Assembly (NCBI GenBank): GCA_025455505.1
Contig: JALOMK010000139.1
Span: 1-6,309, forward strand
Direction: 5' to 3'
Source of the DNA: Bacteroidales bacterium
GTDB taxonomy: Bacteria > Bacteroidota > Bacteroidia > Bacteroidales > VadinHA17
Length of the DNA: 6,309 nt
The translations under genes and the position numbers were made by a program. Below are positions 1-6,309 of this stretch, in pieces. A model generated the notes under the pieces. That model had not been told where the DNA came from and searched no databases. It was given only the letters and a program-made list of their open reading frames with translations. Position 1 is the stretch's first letter. The number at the start of each line of letters is the position of its first letter.

Positions 1-1899
1 ATAGAGGAACAGGAGAAGATGACCCCGGAGCTGCGCCTGAAAATCGATGCCGCCCTGACAATGTCGGAACTTGAGGACCTATACCTTCCATACAGGCCGA
101 AGCGGAGGACAAGGGCAACAATAGCAAGGGAAAAGGGCCTGGAGCCGCTCGCAACCCTTATTATGGAACAAAAACTTTCAGATCCTTTGCTTAAGGCTGA
201 GGAGTTCATCAGTGACGATGTTCCTGCTGCAGAAGATGCCATTGCCGGAGCGTCAGACATAATTGCCGAATGGGTGAGTGAGGATGAAAAGGCCAGGCGC
301 CAGCTGCGTATTCTCTATGACAGGGAAGCAGTAATTAGTTCACGGGTGATCAAGGGCAAAGAGGCCGACGGGATTAAGTTCAGCGATTATTATGACTGGT
401 CGGAACCTTTGCGAAAATGCCCGTCGCACAGGCTGCTTGCTATGCGAAGGGGAGAAGAAGAGGGCTTCCTGCGTCTGTCAATAGAGCCCTCAGATGAGAA
501 AGCCCTTGAGATCCTTGAGAAGATCTTCATTAAGGCAAGGAACGGCTCTGCTGATATTGTTTCAGCGGCTGTGAAGGACAGCTGGAAAAGGCTTCTTTCA
601 TCATCGCTTGAGACCGAGTTCAGGGCCATGTCAAAGGAAAAAGCCGATGCCGAGGCTATAGCAGTTTTTGCGGATAACCTGCGCCAGCTGCTGCTCGGAT
701 CACCTCTTGGAGAGAAGAACGTGCTTGCTCTCGACCCGGGCTTCAGGACAGGCTGCAAGCTTGTCTGTCTCGACAGGCAGGGCAGGCTTCTTCACAACGA
801 GACTATCTATCCTCACCCTCCCCAGAACCAGACAGCCCTGTCAATAAAAAAGATACTTACCCTTGTAAATTCATACAAGATTGAGGCGATAGCAATCGGT
901 AACGGTACAGCCAGCCGCGAAACCGAAGAGTTCATAAAATGGGTTAAGTTCGAAAATGACATCCAGGTTTTTGTAGTCAGCGAGGCAGGAGCATCTGTAT
1001 ATTCCGCATCGAAGACAGCAAGGGAAGAATTCCCCGATTATGATGTAACCGTACGGGGTGCGGTGTCGATTGGCCGCCGCCTGATGGACCCGCTTGCCGA
1101 GCTTGTGAAGATCGATCCCAAATCGATAGGAGTGGGCCAGTACCAGCATGACGTCGACCAGCAGAAACTCCAGAAATCGCTCGACGATGTAGTAGTAAGC
1201 TGCGTAAATGCCGTAGGCGTCGAAGTGAACACCGCGAGTCGCCACTTGCTAACGTATGTATCGGGTCTCGGACCTCAGCTTGCACAGAATATAGTCGATT
1301 TCAGGTCTGAAAACGGGCCCTTTGGTTCAAGGAAGGAACTCCTCAAAGTAAAAAGAATGGGAGAGAAGGCATTCGAACAGGCTGCCGGCTTCCTAAGGAT
1401 AAGAAATGCTGAGAATCCGCTAGATTCAAGTGCTGTGCATCCCGAAAGTTACAAGGTTGTTGAGAAGATAGCTAACGATCTTGGCTGCGACATAAGGCAG
1501 CTGATGACTGACGATGCAAAGCGGAAGGAAATCAGGCTTGAAAAGTACGTTACGGAGGCTACGGGGCTCCCCACGCTGAAGGATATAATGGAGGAACTTG
1601 CAAAACCGGGAAGGGATCCGCGATCGAAGATCAAGGAGTTCAGGTTCGCCGATATACACAGTATGGAAGACCTCAGGGAAGGCATGGTTGTGCCCGGAAT
1701 TGTAACAAATGTTACAAAATTCGGCGCTTTTGTGGATATAGGCATAAAGCAGGATGGGCTTGTTCATATATCCAACCTTAGCAAGACATATGTTTCCGAT
1801 CCTTCGTCGGTTGTTAAGCTTCATCAGCATGTGACAGTGAAGGTGATAGGAGTTGACATCGAGAGGAAAAGAGTGCAGCTTTCGATGAAGGATCTGTAA
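1..1899 (+). CDS. tex: Tex family transcription accessory protein, 5' end cut off by the window
   Basis: Tex is a cytoplasmic nucleic-acid-binding protein linked to transcription and RNA metabolism. The frame is open from base 1, so the ATG at 19 is internal and the true start lies upstream; 632 codons are visible. Family members have about 700-780 residues, so roughly the first 80-100 are missing. Counting from base 1, the order is: the helical Tex N-terminal region, including the family-typical ELEDLYLPYRPKRRTRATIA (about residues 23-42); a YqgF/RNase H-like domain starting at LALDPGF (residues 242-248); a helix-hairpin-helix region (about 415-480) with SGLGPQLAQNIVDFR; and a C-terminal S1 RNA-binding domain (about 558-632) with GIVTNVTKFGAFVDIG. 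It ends directly after S1 without the extra tail of some proteobacterial homologues. No hairpin terminator follows; an 8-bp tandem repeat begins 4 nt after the stop. Identification is secure from the domain order and near-invariant motifs. Confidence 0.96.
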   Translation: MEEQEKMTPELRLKIDAALTMSELEDLYLPYRPKRRTRATIAREKGLEPLATLIMEQKLSDPLLKAEEFISDDVPAAEDAIAGASDIIAEWVSEDEKARRQLRILYDREAVISSRVIKGKEADGIKFSDYYDWSEPLRKCPSHRLLAMRRGEEEGFLRLSIEPSDEKALEILEKIFIKARNGSADIVSAAVKDSWKRLLSSSLETEFRAMSKEKADAEAIAVFADNLRQLLLGSPLGEKNVLALDPGFRTGCKLVCLDRQGRLLHNETIYPHPPQNQTALSIKKILTLVNSYKIEAIAIGNGTASRETEEFIKWVKFENDIQVFVVSEAGASVYSASKTAREEFPDYDVTVRGAVSIGRRLMDPLAELVKIDPKSIGVGQYQHDVDQQKLQKSLDDVVVSCVNAVGVEVNTASRHLLTYVSGLGPQLAQNIVDFRSENGPFGSRKELLKVKRMGEKAFEQAAGFLRIRNAENPLDSSAVHPESYKVVEKIANDLGCDIRQLMTDDAKRKEIRLEKYVTEATGLPTLKDIMEELAKPGRDPRSKIKEFRFADIHSMEDLREGMVVPGIVTNVTKFGAFVDIGIKQDGLVHISNLSKTYVSDPSSVVKLHQHVTVKVIGVDIERKRVQLSMKDL

Positions 1900-1903
1900 A
1901 AAA

Positions 1904-1975
1904 CCGGCATAACGGCTTAACGGCTTAACGGCATAACGGCTTAACGGCGTAACGGCATAACGGCGGAGCGGCATG
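1904..1975 (+). repeat. Tandem octanucleotide array, unit acggcDta, 9 copies
   Basis: Nine contiguous 8-bp units start 4 nt after the tex stop codon. In order they are ccggcata, acggctta, acggctta, acggcata, acggctta, acggcgta, acggcata, acggcgga and gcggcatg, followed by a decayed stretch (cggagc). Position 6 alternates between t, a and g, and the last two units are diverged. Each intact unit junction reads ta|a, giving TAA at 1910, 1918, 1926, 1934, 1942, 1950 and 1958; because the period is 8, these fall in all three forward frames. The unit is not self-complementary, so the array does not form a simple hairpin. A related array lies at 6142-6197 in the opposite orientation. The role is unknown. 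Confidence 0.92.
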
Positions 1976-2013
1976 CGGAGCAGGGCAAAAAGGCTTACTG
2001 CTAATTGAATCAA

Positions 2014-2021
2014 TACCTTTG
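2014..2021 (+). promoter_or_regulatory. Probable Bacteroidota -7 promoter element (TACCTTTG)
   Basis: TACCTTTG is an exact match to the TAnnTTTG -7 consensus used by the primary sigma factor of Bacteroidota. It would start transcription near 2025-2030 and leave a leader of about 95-100 nt ahead of the lipoprotein peptidase gene. No good TTTG -33 element is visible at the expected distance (about 1990-1995 reads aggctt), which weakens the call. It is the best candidate in the gap and would drive both lipoprotein genes. Confidence 0.4.
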
Positions 2022-2028
2022 TAAAACG

Positions 2029-2053
2029 GAACAAAAAAACAAAAATATTGTTC
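2029..2053. promoter_or_regulatory. Small inverted repeat gaacaa-N13-ttgttc at the presumed transcript start
   Basis: The 6-bp arms at 2029-2034 and 2048-2053 are perfect inverted copies separated by a 13-nt A-rich spacer. They sit at or just after the expected start of transcription from the element at 2014-2021. This could be an operator for a dimeric regulator or a weak stem at the 5' end of the mRNA. Six-bp arms in AT-rich DNA arise easily by chance, so the call is tentative. Confidence 0.2.
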
Positions 2054-2125
2054 GTATATTGAAATCCGAAGATCGTAATTAGTGTTGTATTTCTTATAAA
2101 CTATTAATATTTAAGTCTTTAACCT

Positions 2126-4267
2126 ATGAGAAGATTAAGCCTGTTTTTAGCAGTCCTCCTGGCAGTTGCATTCAATGCATGCTCTGACAGAAATTCCCTG
2201 AAACCTCCGGTGGCGGAGAAGATCCCCTACACAGTATTTGATAACCGCACCGACAATTATTTCTGGATGCGTCTCAGCGACGAACAGAAGAACGACACGA
2301 CTCCAGATGAGCAGACACTTAAAGTCCTCGATTACCTTACAAAGGAAAATGAGTATGCAAAGGAAGTAATGAAAGGGACCACGGACCTCCAGAAAGCCCT
2401 GTTCGACGAGATTACAGGCAGGATTAAGAAGGATGATTCGAGCGTTCCTTATTTTGACAACGGCTACTGGTATTATTCAAAATACTCGGAGGGGAAGGAA
2501 TACCCCGTTTATTTCAGGAAGAAGGGCTCTCTTGACGCGACCGAAGAAGTGCTCCTCGACGTGAACAGGCTCGCCGAAGGAAAAAGCTATTGCTCTGTCG
2601 GCGGACTGGCAGTAAGCCGCGACAACAAGATACTTGCGTACTCTACCGATTTTGTGAGCCGCAGGCAGTACACTGTTAACTTCATGGATATTGCATCAGG
2701 AAATATGCTGCCCGACAAGCTTGAGAATTCAACAGGCCAGGTAATATGGTCGGCCGACAACAAGAACCTTTTCTACGTTACAAAGGATGTACAGACACTG
2801 AGGTCCGACAGGGTGTTCCGCCATCAGCTCGGTAGCGAACAGACGAAAGACAGCGAGGTATGCTTCGAGGCAGATGAGACATTCAGCCTCTACCTGTCGG
2901 AATCGAAAAGCAGGAAATACCTCTTCATAATATCCTCACAGACCCTGTCAACGGAGGTAAAGTACCTCGATCTCTCAACTCCCCTTGCAGCAGCAAAGGT
3001 CTTTGAACCAAGGTCGGCGAACCACGAATACGGCATCGATCACCTCGGCGGCGAGTTCTATATAAGGACAAATGCCGACAGCGCTTCCAATTTCAAGCTG
3101 ATGAAGACAGCCGAAAACAAAACAGCAATGTCAAACTGGAAGGAAGTGATTCCCCACAGGAAGGATGTCCTTTTCGAGAATTTTGAGCTCTTTGACAAAT
3201 ACCTCGTTGCCGACGAAAGGATAAAAGGGCTTACCAACCTCAGGATTATCAACAGGGCTGACAACAGCGAACATTTTCTTGATTTTGGCGAAGAAGCTTA
3301 CATGGCGGGAATCGGCACCAATCCGAATCCCGATACGGAGGTGCTGAGATTCAGCTACTCCTCGCTCACAACGCCGAATTCGGTGATTGATTACAACATG
3401 TCCACTAGGGAGAAGAAGATAATGAAGGAAGAGGAAGTGCTGGGCGGCTTTGACAAGAACAACTATGAATTGAAGAGGTTATGGGCAAAAGCCGGTGACG
3501 GAACAATGGTGCCGGTTTCGGTAGTTTACAGGAAGGGTTTTGCCAGGGACGGTATGGCGCCCCTGCTGCTTTATGCATACGGGTCCTATGGTTCATCAAC
3601 AGATCCGGGCTTCCGGTCGAACATCCTCAGCCTTCTCGACAGGGGATTTGCCTATGCCATAGCTCATGTAAGGGGTGGCAGCGAGATGGGCAGGCAGTGG
3701 TACGAGGATGGGAAGCTTCTGAAGAAGATTAATACTTTCACCGATTTCAACGACTGCGCACAGTTCCTCATTGACGAGAAGTACACAAGCCCCGGTAAAC
3801 TCTTCGCGATGGGCGGAAGTGCAGGCGGACTTCTAATGGGAGCAATAGTGAATATGAAACCGGAACTCTACAGGGGAGTTGTGGCAGCCGTTCCTTTCGT
3901 CGACGTTGTATCAACCATGCTTGACGAAACGATTCCTCTGACTACATTCGAGTGGGATGAATGGGGCGACCCCAGGAAAAAGGAATACTATGATTATATG
4001 CTTTCATACTCTCCCTACGACCAGGTAAAGGCTGCAAACTACCCGAACCTGCTTGTTACCACAGGATACTGGGATTCACAGGTTCAATACTGGGAACCCG
4101 CAAAATGGGTGGCTAAACTCCGGGAAATGAAGACCGACGACAACATGCTTATAATGGATGTCAATATGGATGCCGGCCATGGCGGAGCCTCAGGCAGGTT
4201 TGAAAGATACCGCATACTGGCTCTCGAATACGCGTTCATGCTTCAGCTGGCAGGGATCGAAAAGTAA
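2126..4267 (+). CDS. ptrB: Oligopeptidase B-type S9 serine peptidase, predicted lipoprotein
   Basis: This is a prolyl oligopeptidase-family (S9A) enzyme that should cut peptides after Arg/Lys. Residues 1-18 form a lipoprotein signal peptide ending in a lipobox (FNA-C19), so the product should be anchored in an envelope membrane, unlike cytosolic E. coli OpB. Residues about 26-440 are the S9 N-terminal beta-propeller region (PPVAEKIPYTVFDNRTDNYFWMR), followed by the OpB-typical VLGGFDKNNYELKRLWAKAGDGT. The alpha/beta-hydrolase domain holds oxyanion Tyr485, nucleophile Ser565 (GGSAGG), Asp650 (DSQVQYWEPAKWVAKLR) and His685 (AGHGG). The 85- and 35-residue triad spacings equal those I recall for E. 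coli OpB (S532, D617, H652), a constant offset of 33. By that offset, S1 residue E576 is E609, E578 is D611, S2 residue D460 is D493, and D462 is replaced by G495. At 713 residues it exceeds E. coli OpB mainly by the export signal. The leader has no Shine-Dalgarno; the start is fixed by the signal peptide. The next gene begins 6 nt downstream. Confidence 0.93.
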   Translation: MRRLSLFLAVLLAVAFNACSDRNSLKPPVAEKIPYTVFDNRTDNYFWMRLSDEQKNDTTPDEQTLKVLDYLTKENEYAKEVMKGTTDLQKALFDEITGRIKKDDSSVPYFDNGYWYYSKYSEGKEYPVYFRKKGSLDATEEVLLDVNRLAEGKSYCSVGGLAVSRDNKILAYSTDFVSRRQYTVNFMDIASGNMLPDKLENSTGQVIWSADNKNLFYVTKDVQTLRSDRVFRHQLGSEQTKDSEVCFEADETFSLYLSESKSRKYLFIISSQTLSTEVKYLDLSTPLAAAKVFEPRSANHEYGIDHLGGEFYIRTNADSASNFKLMKTAENKTAMSNWKEVIPHRKDVLFENFELFDKYLVADERIKGLTNLRIINRADNSEHFLDFGEEAYMAGIGTNPNPDTEVLRFSYSSLTTPNSVIDYNMSTREKKIMKEEEVLGGFDKNNYELKRLWAKAGDGTMVPVSVVYRKGFARDGMAPLLLYAYGSYGSSTDPGFRSNILSLLDRGFAYAIAHVRGGSEMGRQWYEDGKLLKKINTFTDFNDCAQFLIDEKYTSPGKLFAMGGSAGGLLMGAIVNMKPELYRGVVAAVPFVDVVSTMLDETIPLTTFEWDEWGDPRKKEYYDYMLSYSPYDQVKAANYPNLLVTTGYWDSQVQYWEPAKWVAKLREMKTDDNMLIMDVNMDAGHGGASGRFERYRILALEYAFMLQLAGIEK

Positions 4268-4273
4268 GAAGTT

Positions 4274-6058
4274 ATGATAAGAAGGTTGATAACCAGGGTA
4301 TTACTGATTCTTTTCCCGGCACTTCTTCTGAGCTCCTGCTCTGACGATAACAGGGCTGTTCTCATTGAGGCAGAAAGTTTCAGTGAGAAAGGAGGCTGGC
4401 TTGTCGACCCCCAGTTTGTTGAGCAGATGGGGTCGCCATACCTGCTTGCACATGGACTCGGAAAGCCTGTTTCGGATGCGAGTACAAGCGTTACTCTTCC
4501 CGGGAGTGGTAGGTATTCTGTGTGGGTGCGGACAAGAAACTGGGCTCCGGGCGAATGGGAGGCACCGGGACGGTTTGTCCTGAAGGTAAACGGGAAGCAG
4601 TTAAAATCAGTCCTGGGTACCGAGCCGGGTTGGAAATGGCAATATGCCGGCAGGTTTTCGGCCCGCGACTCCTCCGCTATGCTTGAGCTTTCCGACCTTA
4701 CAGGCTTCGACGGACGCTGCGATGCAATCTTCCTGAGTACAGGCCGGTCGGCTCCACCGGATGAAAGTGCAGAGCTTGCCCTCTGGAGAAAAGCAATGCG
4801 GGCAGAGACAGACACTCCAGAGACGACTGCGAATTTTGACCTTGTCGTGGTGGGAGGGGGGATTGCAGGATGCGCCGCATCGATAGCCGCAGCAGAACAG
4901 GGAATGAAAGTGGCCCTGGTACACGACCGTCCGATACTGGGCGGCAATGCCAGCAGCGAGATAAGGGTGCATACGGAAGGCATCACCTGGAAATCGGACA
5001 GGATACTGAGCATGCTGAATACAGTATGGTGGCCCAACGGCTCTCCCGACTCGAAGCTCGATGACAAAAAGAGGCACGCTGCTCTCGAGAAGTATCCGGG
5101 TATAACCGTTTTCCTTAACTGGAGGGCTTATGCCGCCAATACAATTTCTGATTCCGTTACATCAGTTGACGCCAGGCACACCTCAACGGGGGAGAGGCAG
5201 CGGTTCAGCGCCCCGCTCTTTATCGATTGCACTGGTGACGGGTGGATAGGTTACTGGGCCGGTGCCGAGTATTTCTACGGACGCGAGGATTCGTCGCAGT
5301 ACGGTGAGAACTGGGCTGAACACGGTGAATTGTGGAGCCCGGCTTCGGCCGACAACAGGGTGATGGGATCTTCGGTATTATGGCTGACTGCAGATGCGGG
5401 GGAAGCTGTTGATTTTCCTGAAGTTCCCTGGGCTATGGAAGTTGCTGGAGACAATGTTGCAACAACCGGAACATGGAAATGGGAGTATTCCGATAATGAG
5501 CTCAACCAGATACACGACGGAGAGGCAATAAGAGACCATATGCTTAAGGCAATTTACGGTTCATTTTATAACGCAAAGAAGCTTCCGGAGAACGCGAACC
5601 TCAGGCTCGAATGGACTTCCTATCTTATAGGCAAGAGGGAGTCCCGGAGGTTGGTGGGAGACTATATTTACACTTTCGCGGATGAAAAGACGATGAGGGA
5701 GTTTCCCGACGCAGTAGTTATGGAAGAGCGCGATGTGGATGTGCACTACCAGCAGGTTCTGAAGGACACCATTAAACCAGATTTCCTTTCGGAAGCACTG
5801 TTTTACAAGGTCGATCATTATTACATCCCCTACAGGTGCCTTTATTCGAAAAATATTAAAAACCTGTTCATGGCCGGGCGCTGTTTCAGTACTTCGCATG
5901 TAGGTCTTGGCGGCCCCAGGGTAATGAATACAACCGGCCAGATGGGGGTTGCCGTAGGTTTTGCTGCATCGCTCTGCGCGAAATACGAAACCTCGCCACG
6001 CGGCATTTATGACTCACACATCCCGGAGCTGAAAAATCTGATCGGCATTACGGACTGA
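4274..6058 (+). CDS. FAD-dependent oxidoreductase lipoprotein with N-terminal golvesin/CBM-like domain
   Basis: This is an exported flavoprotein of unknown substrate. Residues 1-21 are a lipoprotein signal peptide (LLSS-C22), followed by SDDN, similar to the S-D-D surface-export signal reported in Bacteroidota. Residues about 29-157 form a beta-sandwich-like domain opening with VLIEAESF and ending LTGFDGRCDAIFLSTG, of the golvesin C-terminal/xanthan lyase-associated type; homologues are often misnamed xanthan lyase. The FAD_oxidored-type domain starts near residue 188 with the Rossmann motif VVVGGGIAG (G194, G196, G199), then LGGNASSE (222-229), DCTGDG (318-323) and the C-terminal FAD-contacting segment AGRCFSTSHVGLGGPRVMN (534-552). 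The region between (about 330-530) presumably forms the substrate site; I recognise no catalytic residue there. The length of 594 residues looks complete. It starts 6 nt after the peptidase stop, with only a purine-rich stretch (aagtaagaag) as a possible weak RBS, so it is very likely co-transcribed. Fold and cofactor are well supported; the reaction is not known. Confidence 0.9.
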   Translation: MIRRLITRVLLILFPALLLSSCSDDNRAVLIEAESFSEKGGWLVDPQFVEQMGSPYLLAHGLGKPVSDASTSVTLPGSGRYSVWVRTRNWAPGEWEAPGRFVLKVNGKQLKSVLGTEPGWKWQYAGRFSARDSSAMLELSDLTGFDGRCDAIFLSTGRSAPPDESAELALWRKAMRAETDTPETTANFDLVVVGGGIAGCAASIAAAEQGMKVALVHDRPILGGNASSEIRVHTEGITWKSDRILSMLNTVWWPNGSPDSKLDDKKRHAALEKYPGITVFLNWRAYAANTISDSVTSVDARHTSTGERQRFSAPLFIDCTGDGWIGYWAGAEYFYGREDSSQYGENWAEHGELWSPASADNRVMGSSVLWLTADAGEAVDFPEVPWAMEVAGDNVATTGTWKWEYSDNELNQIHDGEAIRDHMLKAIYGSFYNAKKLPENANLRLEWTSYLIGKRESRRLVGDYIYTFADEKTMREFPDAVVMEERDVDVHYQQVLKDTIKPDFLSEALFYKVDHYYIPYRCLYSKNIKNLFMAGRCFSTSHVGLGGPRVMNTTGQMGVAVGFAASLCAKYETSPRGIYDSHIPELKNLIGITD

Positions 6059-6099
6059 CATTTACATAAAATTTCCCCAAAGAAGAACTGGCCCCCCAA

Positions 6100-6136
6100 A
6101 AAAACAGAGACCCGAATTAATCGAGTCTCTGTTTTT
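6100..6136. terminator. Bidirectional intrinsic terminator between convergent genes
   Basis: The left arm at 6100-6114 (aaaaacagagacccg) pairs with the right arm at 6122-6136 (cgagtctctgttttt), with a single C/A mismatch (6112 against 6124) and a 7-nt loop. The A-run on one side and T-run on the other give a U-tract in either direction. It lies 41 nt after the stop of the flavoprotein gene and 63 nt beyond the stop of the minus-strand gene, as expected for a terminator serving both. Confidence 0.87.
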
Positions 6137-6141
6137 ATATT

Positions 6142-6197
6142 TTGGCCCTTAAGCCTTTATGCCTTTAAGCCTTTGCTCCTCTACGCCTTTACGCCGC
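6142..6197 (-). repeat. Second tandem octanucleotide array, unit aaggcDta on the minus strand
   Basis: Seven 8-bp units can be laid out. On the plus strand they are ttggccct, taagcctt, tatgcctt, taagcctt, tgctcctc, tacgcctt and tacgccgc; the first and fifth are diverged. Read on the minus strand, the sense of the gene ending at 6200, the good units are gcggcgta, aaggcgta, aaggctta, aaggcata and aaggctta. This matches the array at 1904-1975 except at the second base (a for c), with the same t/a/g variation at position 6. It begins 2 nt after the minus-strand stop codon and ends just before the terminator. Confidence 0.8.
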
Positions 6198-6199
6198 TG

Positions 6200-6309
6200 T
6201 TAAAATTGCGGGCGCTGAGTCTGGCCGGCAGCCTGTTTCATGGCCGGTTTGCCGGGAAGTTTGACGTCACGTTGGGCGGCATTGTATGCAAAAGATGCCG
6301 TTACAATGG
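6200..6309 (-). CDS. C-terminal fragment of a convergent gene, possibly a metallopeptidase
   Basis: On the minus strand a frame is open from the window edge for 35 codons to a TAA at 6202-6200. The visible end includes TASFAYNAAQRDVKLPGKP and finishes in a short Q/A/P-rich tail (QAAGQTQRPQF). The YNAAxRDxKLP pattern resembles, from memory, the extreme C-terminus of secreted M28-type zinc aminopeptidases of Bacteroidota, but no catalytic or metal-binding residue lies inside the window. Support for a real gene comes from its position: the stop is followed by the octamer array and the bidirectional terminator, exactly as expected for a gene converging on the flavoprotein gene. That it is coding is fairly likely; the family is a guess. 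The start lies outside the window. Confidence 0.6.
   Translation of the reverse strand, partial: IVTASFAYNAAQRDVKLPGKPAMKQAAGQTQRPQF

Noticed and set aside
871..1245. Minus-strand frames inside tex
   Set aside because: They are antisense to the conserved YqgF-like and helix-hairpin-helix region of Tex and have no recognisable features.
1904..1975. CRISPR array or iteron-type replication origin
   Set aside because: Units are 8 bp and directly abutting without spacers, which excludes CRISPR. There is no replication protein gene or other origin feature nearby, and a second copy lies behind an unrelated gene.
1900..2010. Intrinsic terminator for tex
   Set aside because: No GC-rich hairpin with a T-run is present. 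The only pairing seen (aaagg at about 1988 with cctt near 2017) is too short and widely spaced; termination may be factor-dependent or use the array.
1426..2034. Minus-strand reading frame of about 200 codons with a repeating R-Y-A-V-x-P-L-S pattern
   Set aside because: The protein repeat is only the translation of the octamer array (24 bp = 8 codons), and the remainder is antisense to the well-conserved tex 3' end. No promoter or family resemblance supports it.
4243..5067. Minus-strand frame of 274 codons, rich in Ser/Pro/Arg
   Set aside because: It is antisense to the signal peptide, CBM-like domain and FAD motif of a clear gene; its composition is typical of a shadow frame and no domain is recognisable.

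Overview
The window looks like a piece of a Bacteroidota chromosome, probably Bacteroidales or a related order. The coding sequence is of moderate GC and the gaps are AT-rich. Neither full-length gene is preceded by a clear Shine-Dalgarno sequence, and the one good promoter-like element has the Bacteroidota form TAnnTTTG. Two adjacent genes carry lipoprotein signal peptides, one of them followed by an S-D-D stretch like the surface-export signal described for this phylum. The lineage call is an inference from these features; no rRNA or other marker is present.

Layout. (1) 1-1899 (+): tex, an RNA-binding S1-domain protein cut off at its 5' end by the window edge. (2) 1900-2125: a gap holding a tandem array of an 8-bp unit (acggcDta) right behind the tex stop, then a probable promoter and a small inverted repeat ahead of the next gene. 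(3) 2126-4267 (+): an oligopeptidase B-type S9 serine peptidase made as a lipoprotein. (4) 4274-6058 (+), only 6 nt further on: a lipoprotein with an N-terminal beta-sandwich (golvesin/CBM-like) domain fused to an FAD-dependent oxidoreductase. (5) 6059-6199: a symmetrical stem-loop terminator followed by a second 8-bp array. (6) 6200-6309 (-): the last 36 codons, stop included, of a convergent gene running off the right edge, possibly a metallopeptidase.

The two lipoprotein genes almost certainly share one transcript, running from a promoter near 2014 to the terminator near 6100-6136. Both products should act outside the cytoplasm: the peptidase on peptides with basic residues, the flavoprotein on an unknown substrate, possibly carbohydrate-related. 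tex is a housekeeping gene that just happens to lie upstream.

The least ordinary signal is the pair of octanucleotide arrays. They share a unit (aMggcDta, read in the sense of the gene upstream), vary at the same position with the same three letters, and each starts within a few bases of a stop codon, on opposite strands. No complete new system such as defence, CRISPR or mobile DNA is visible.
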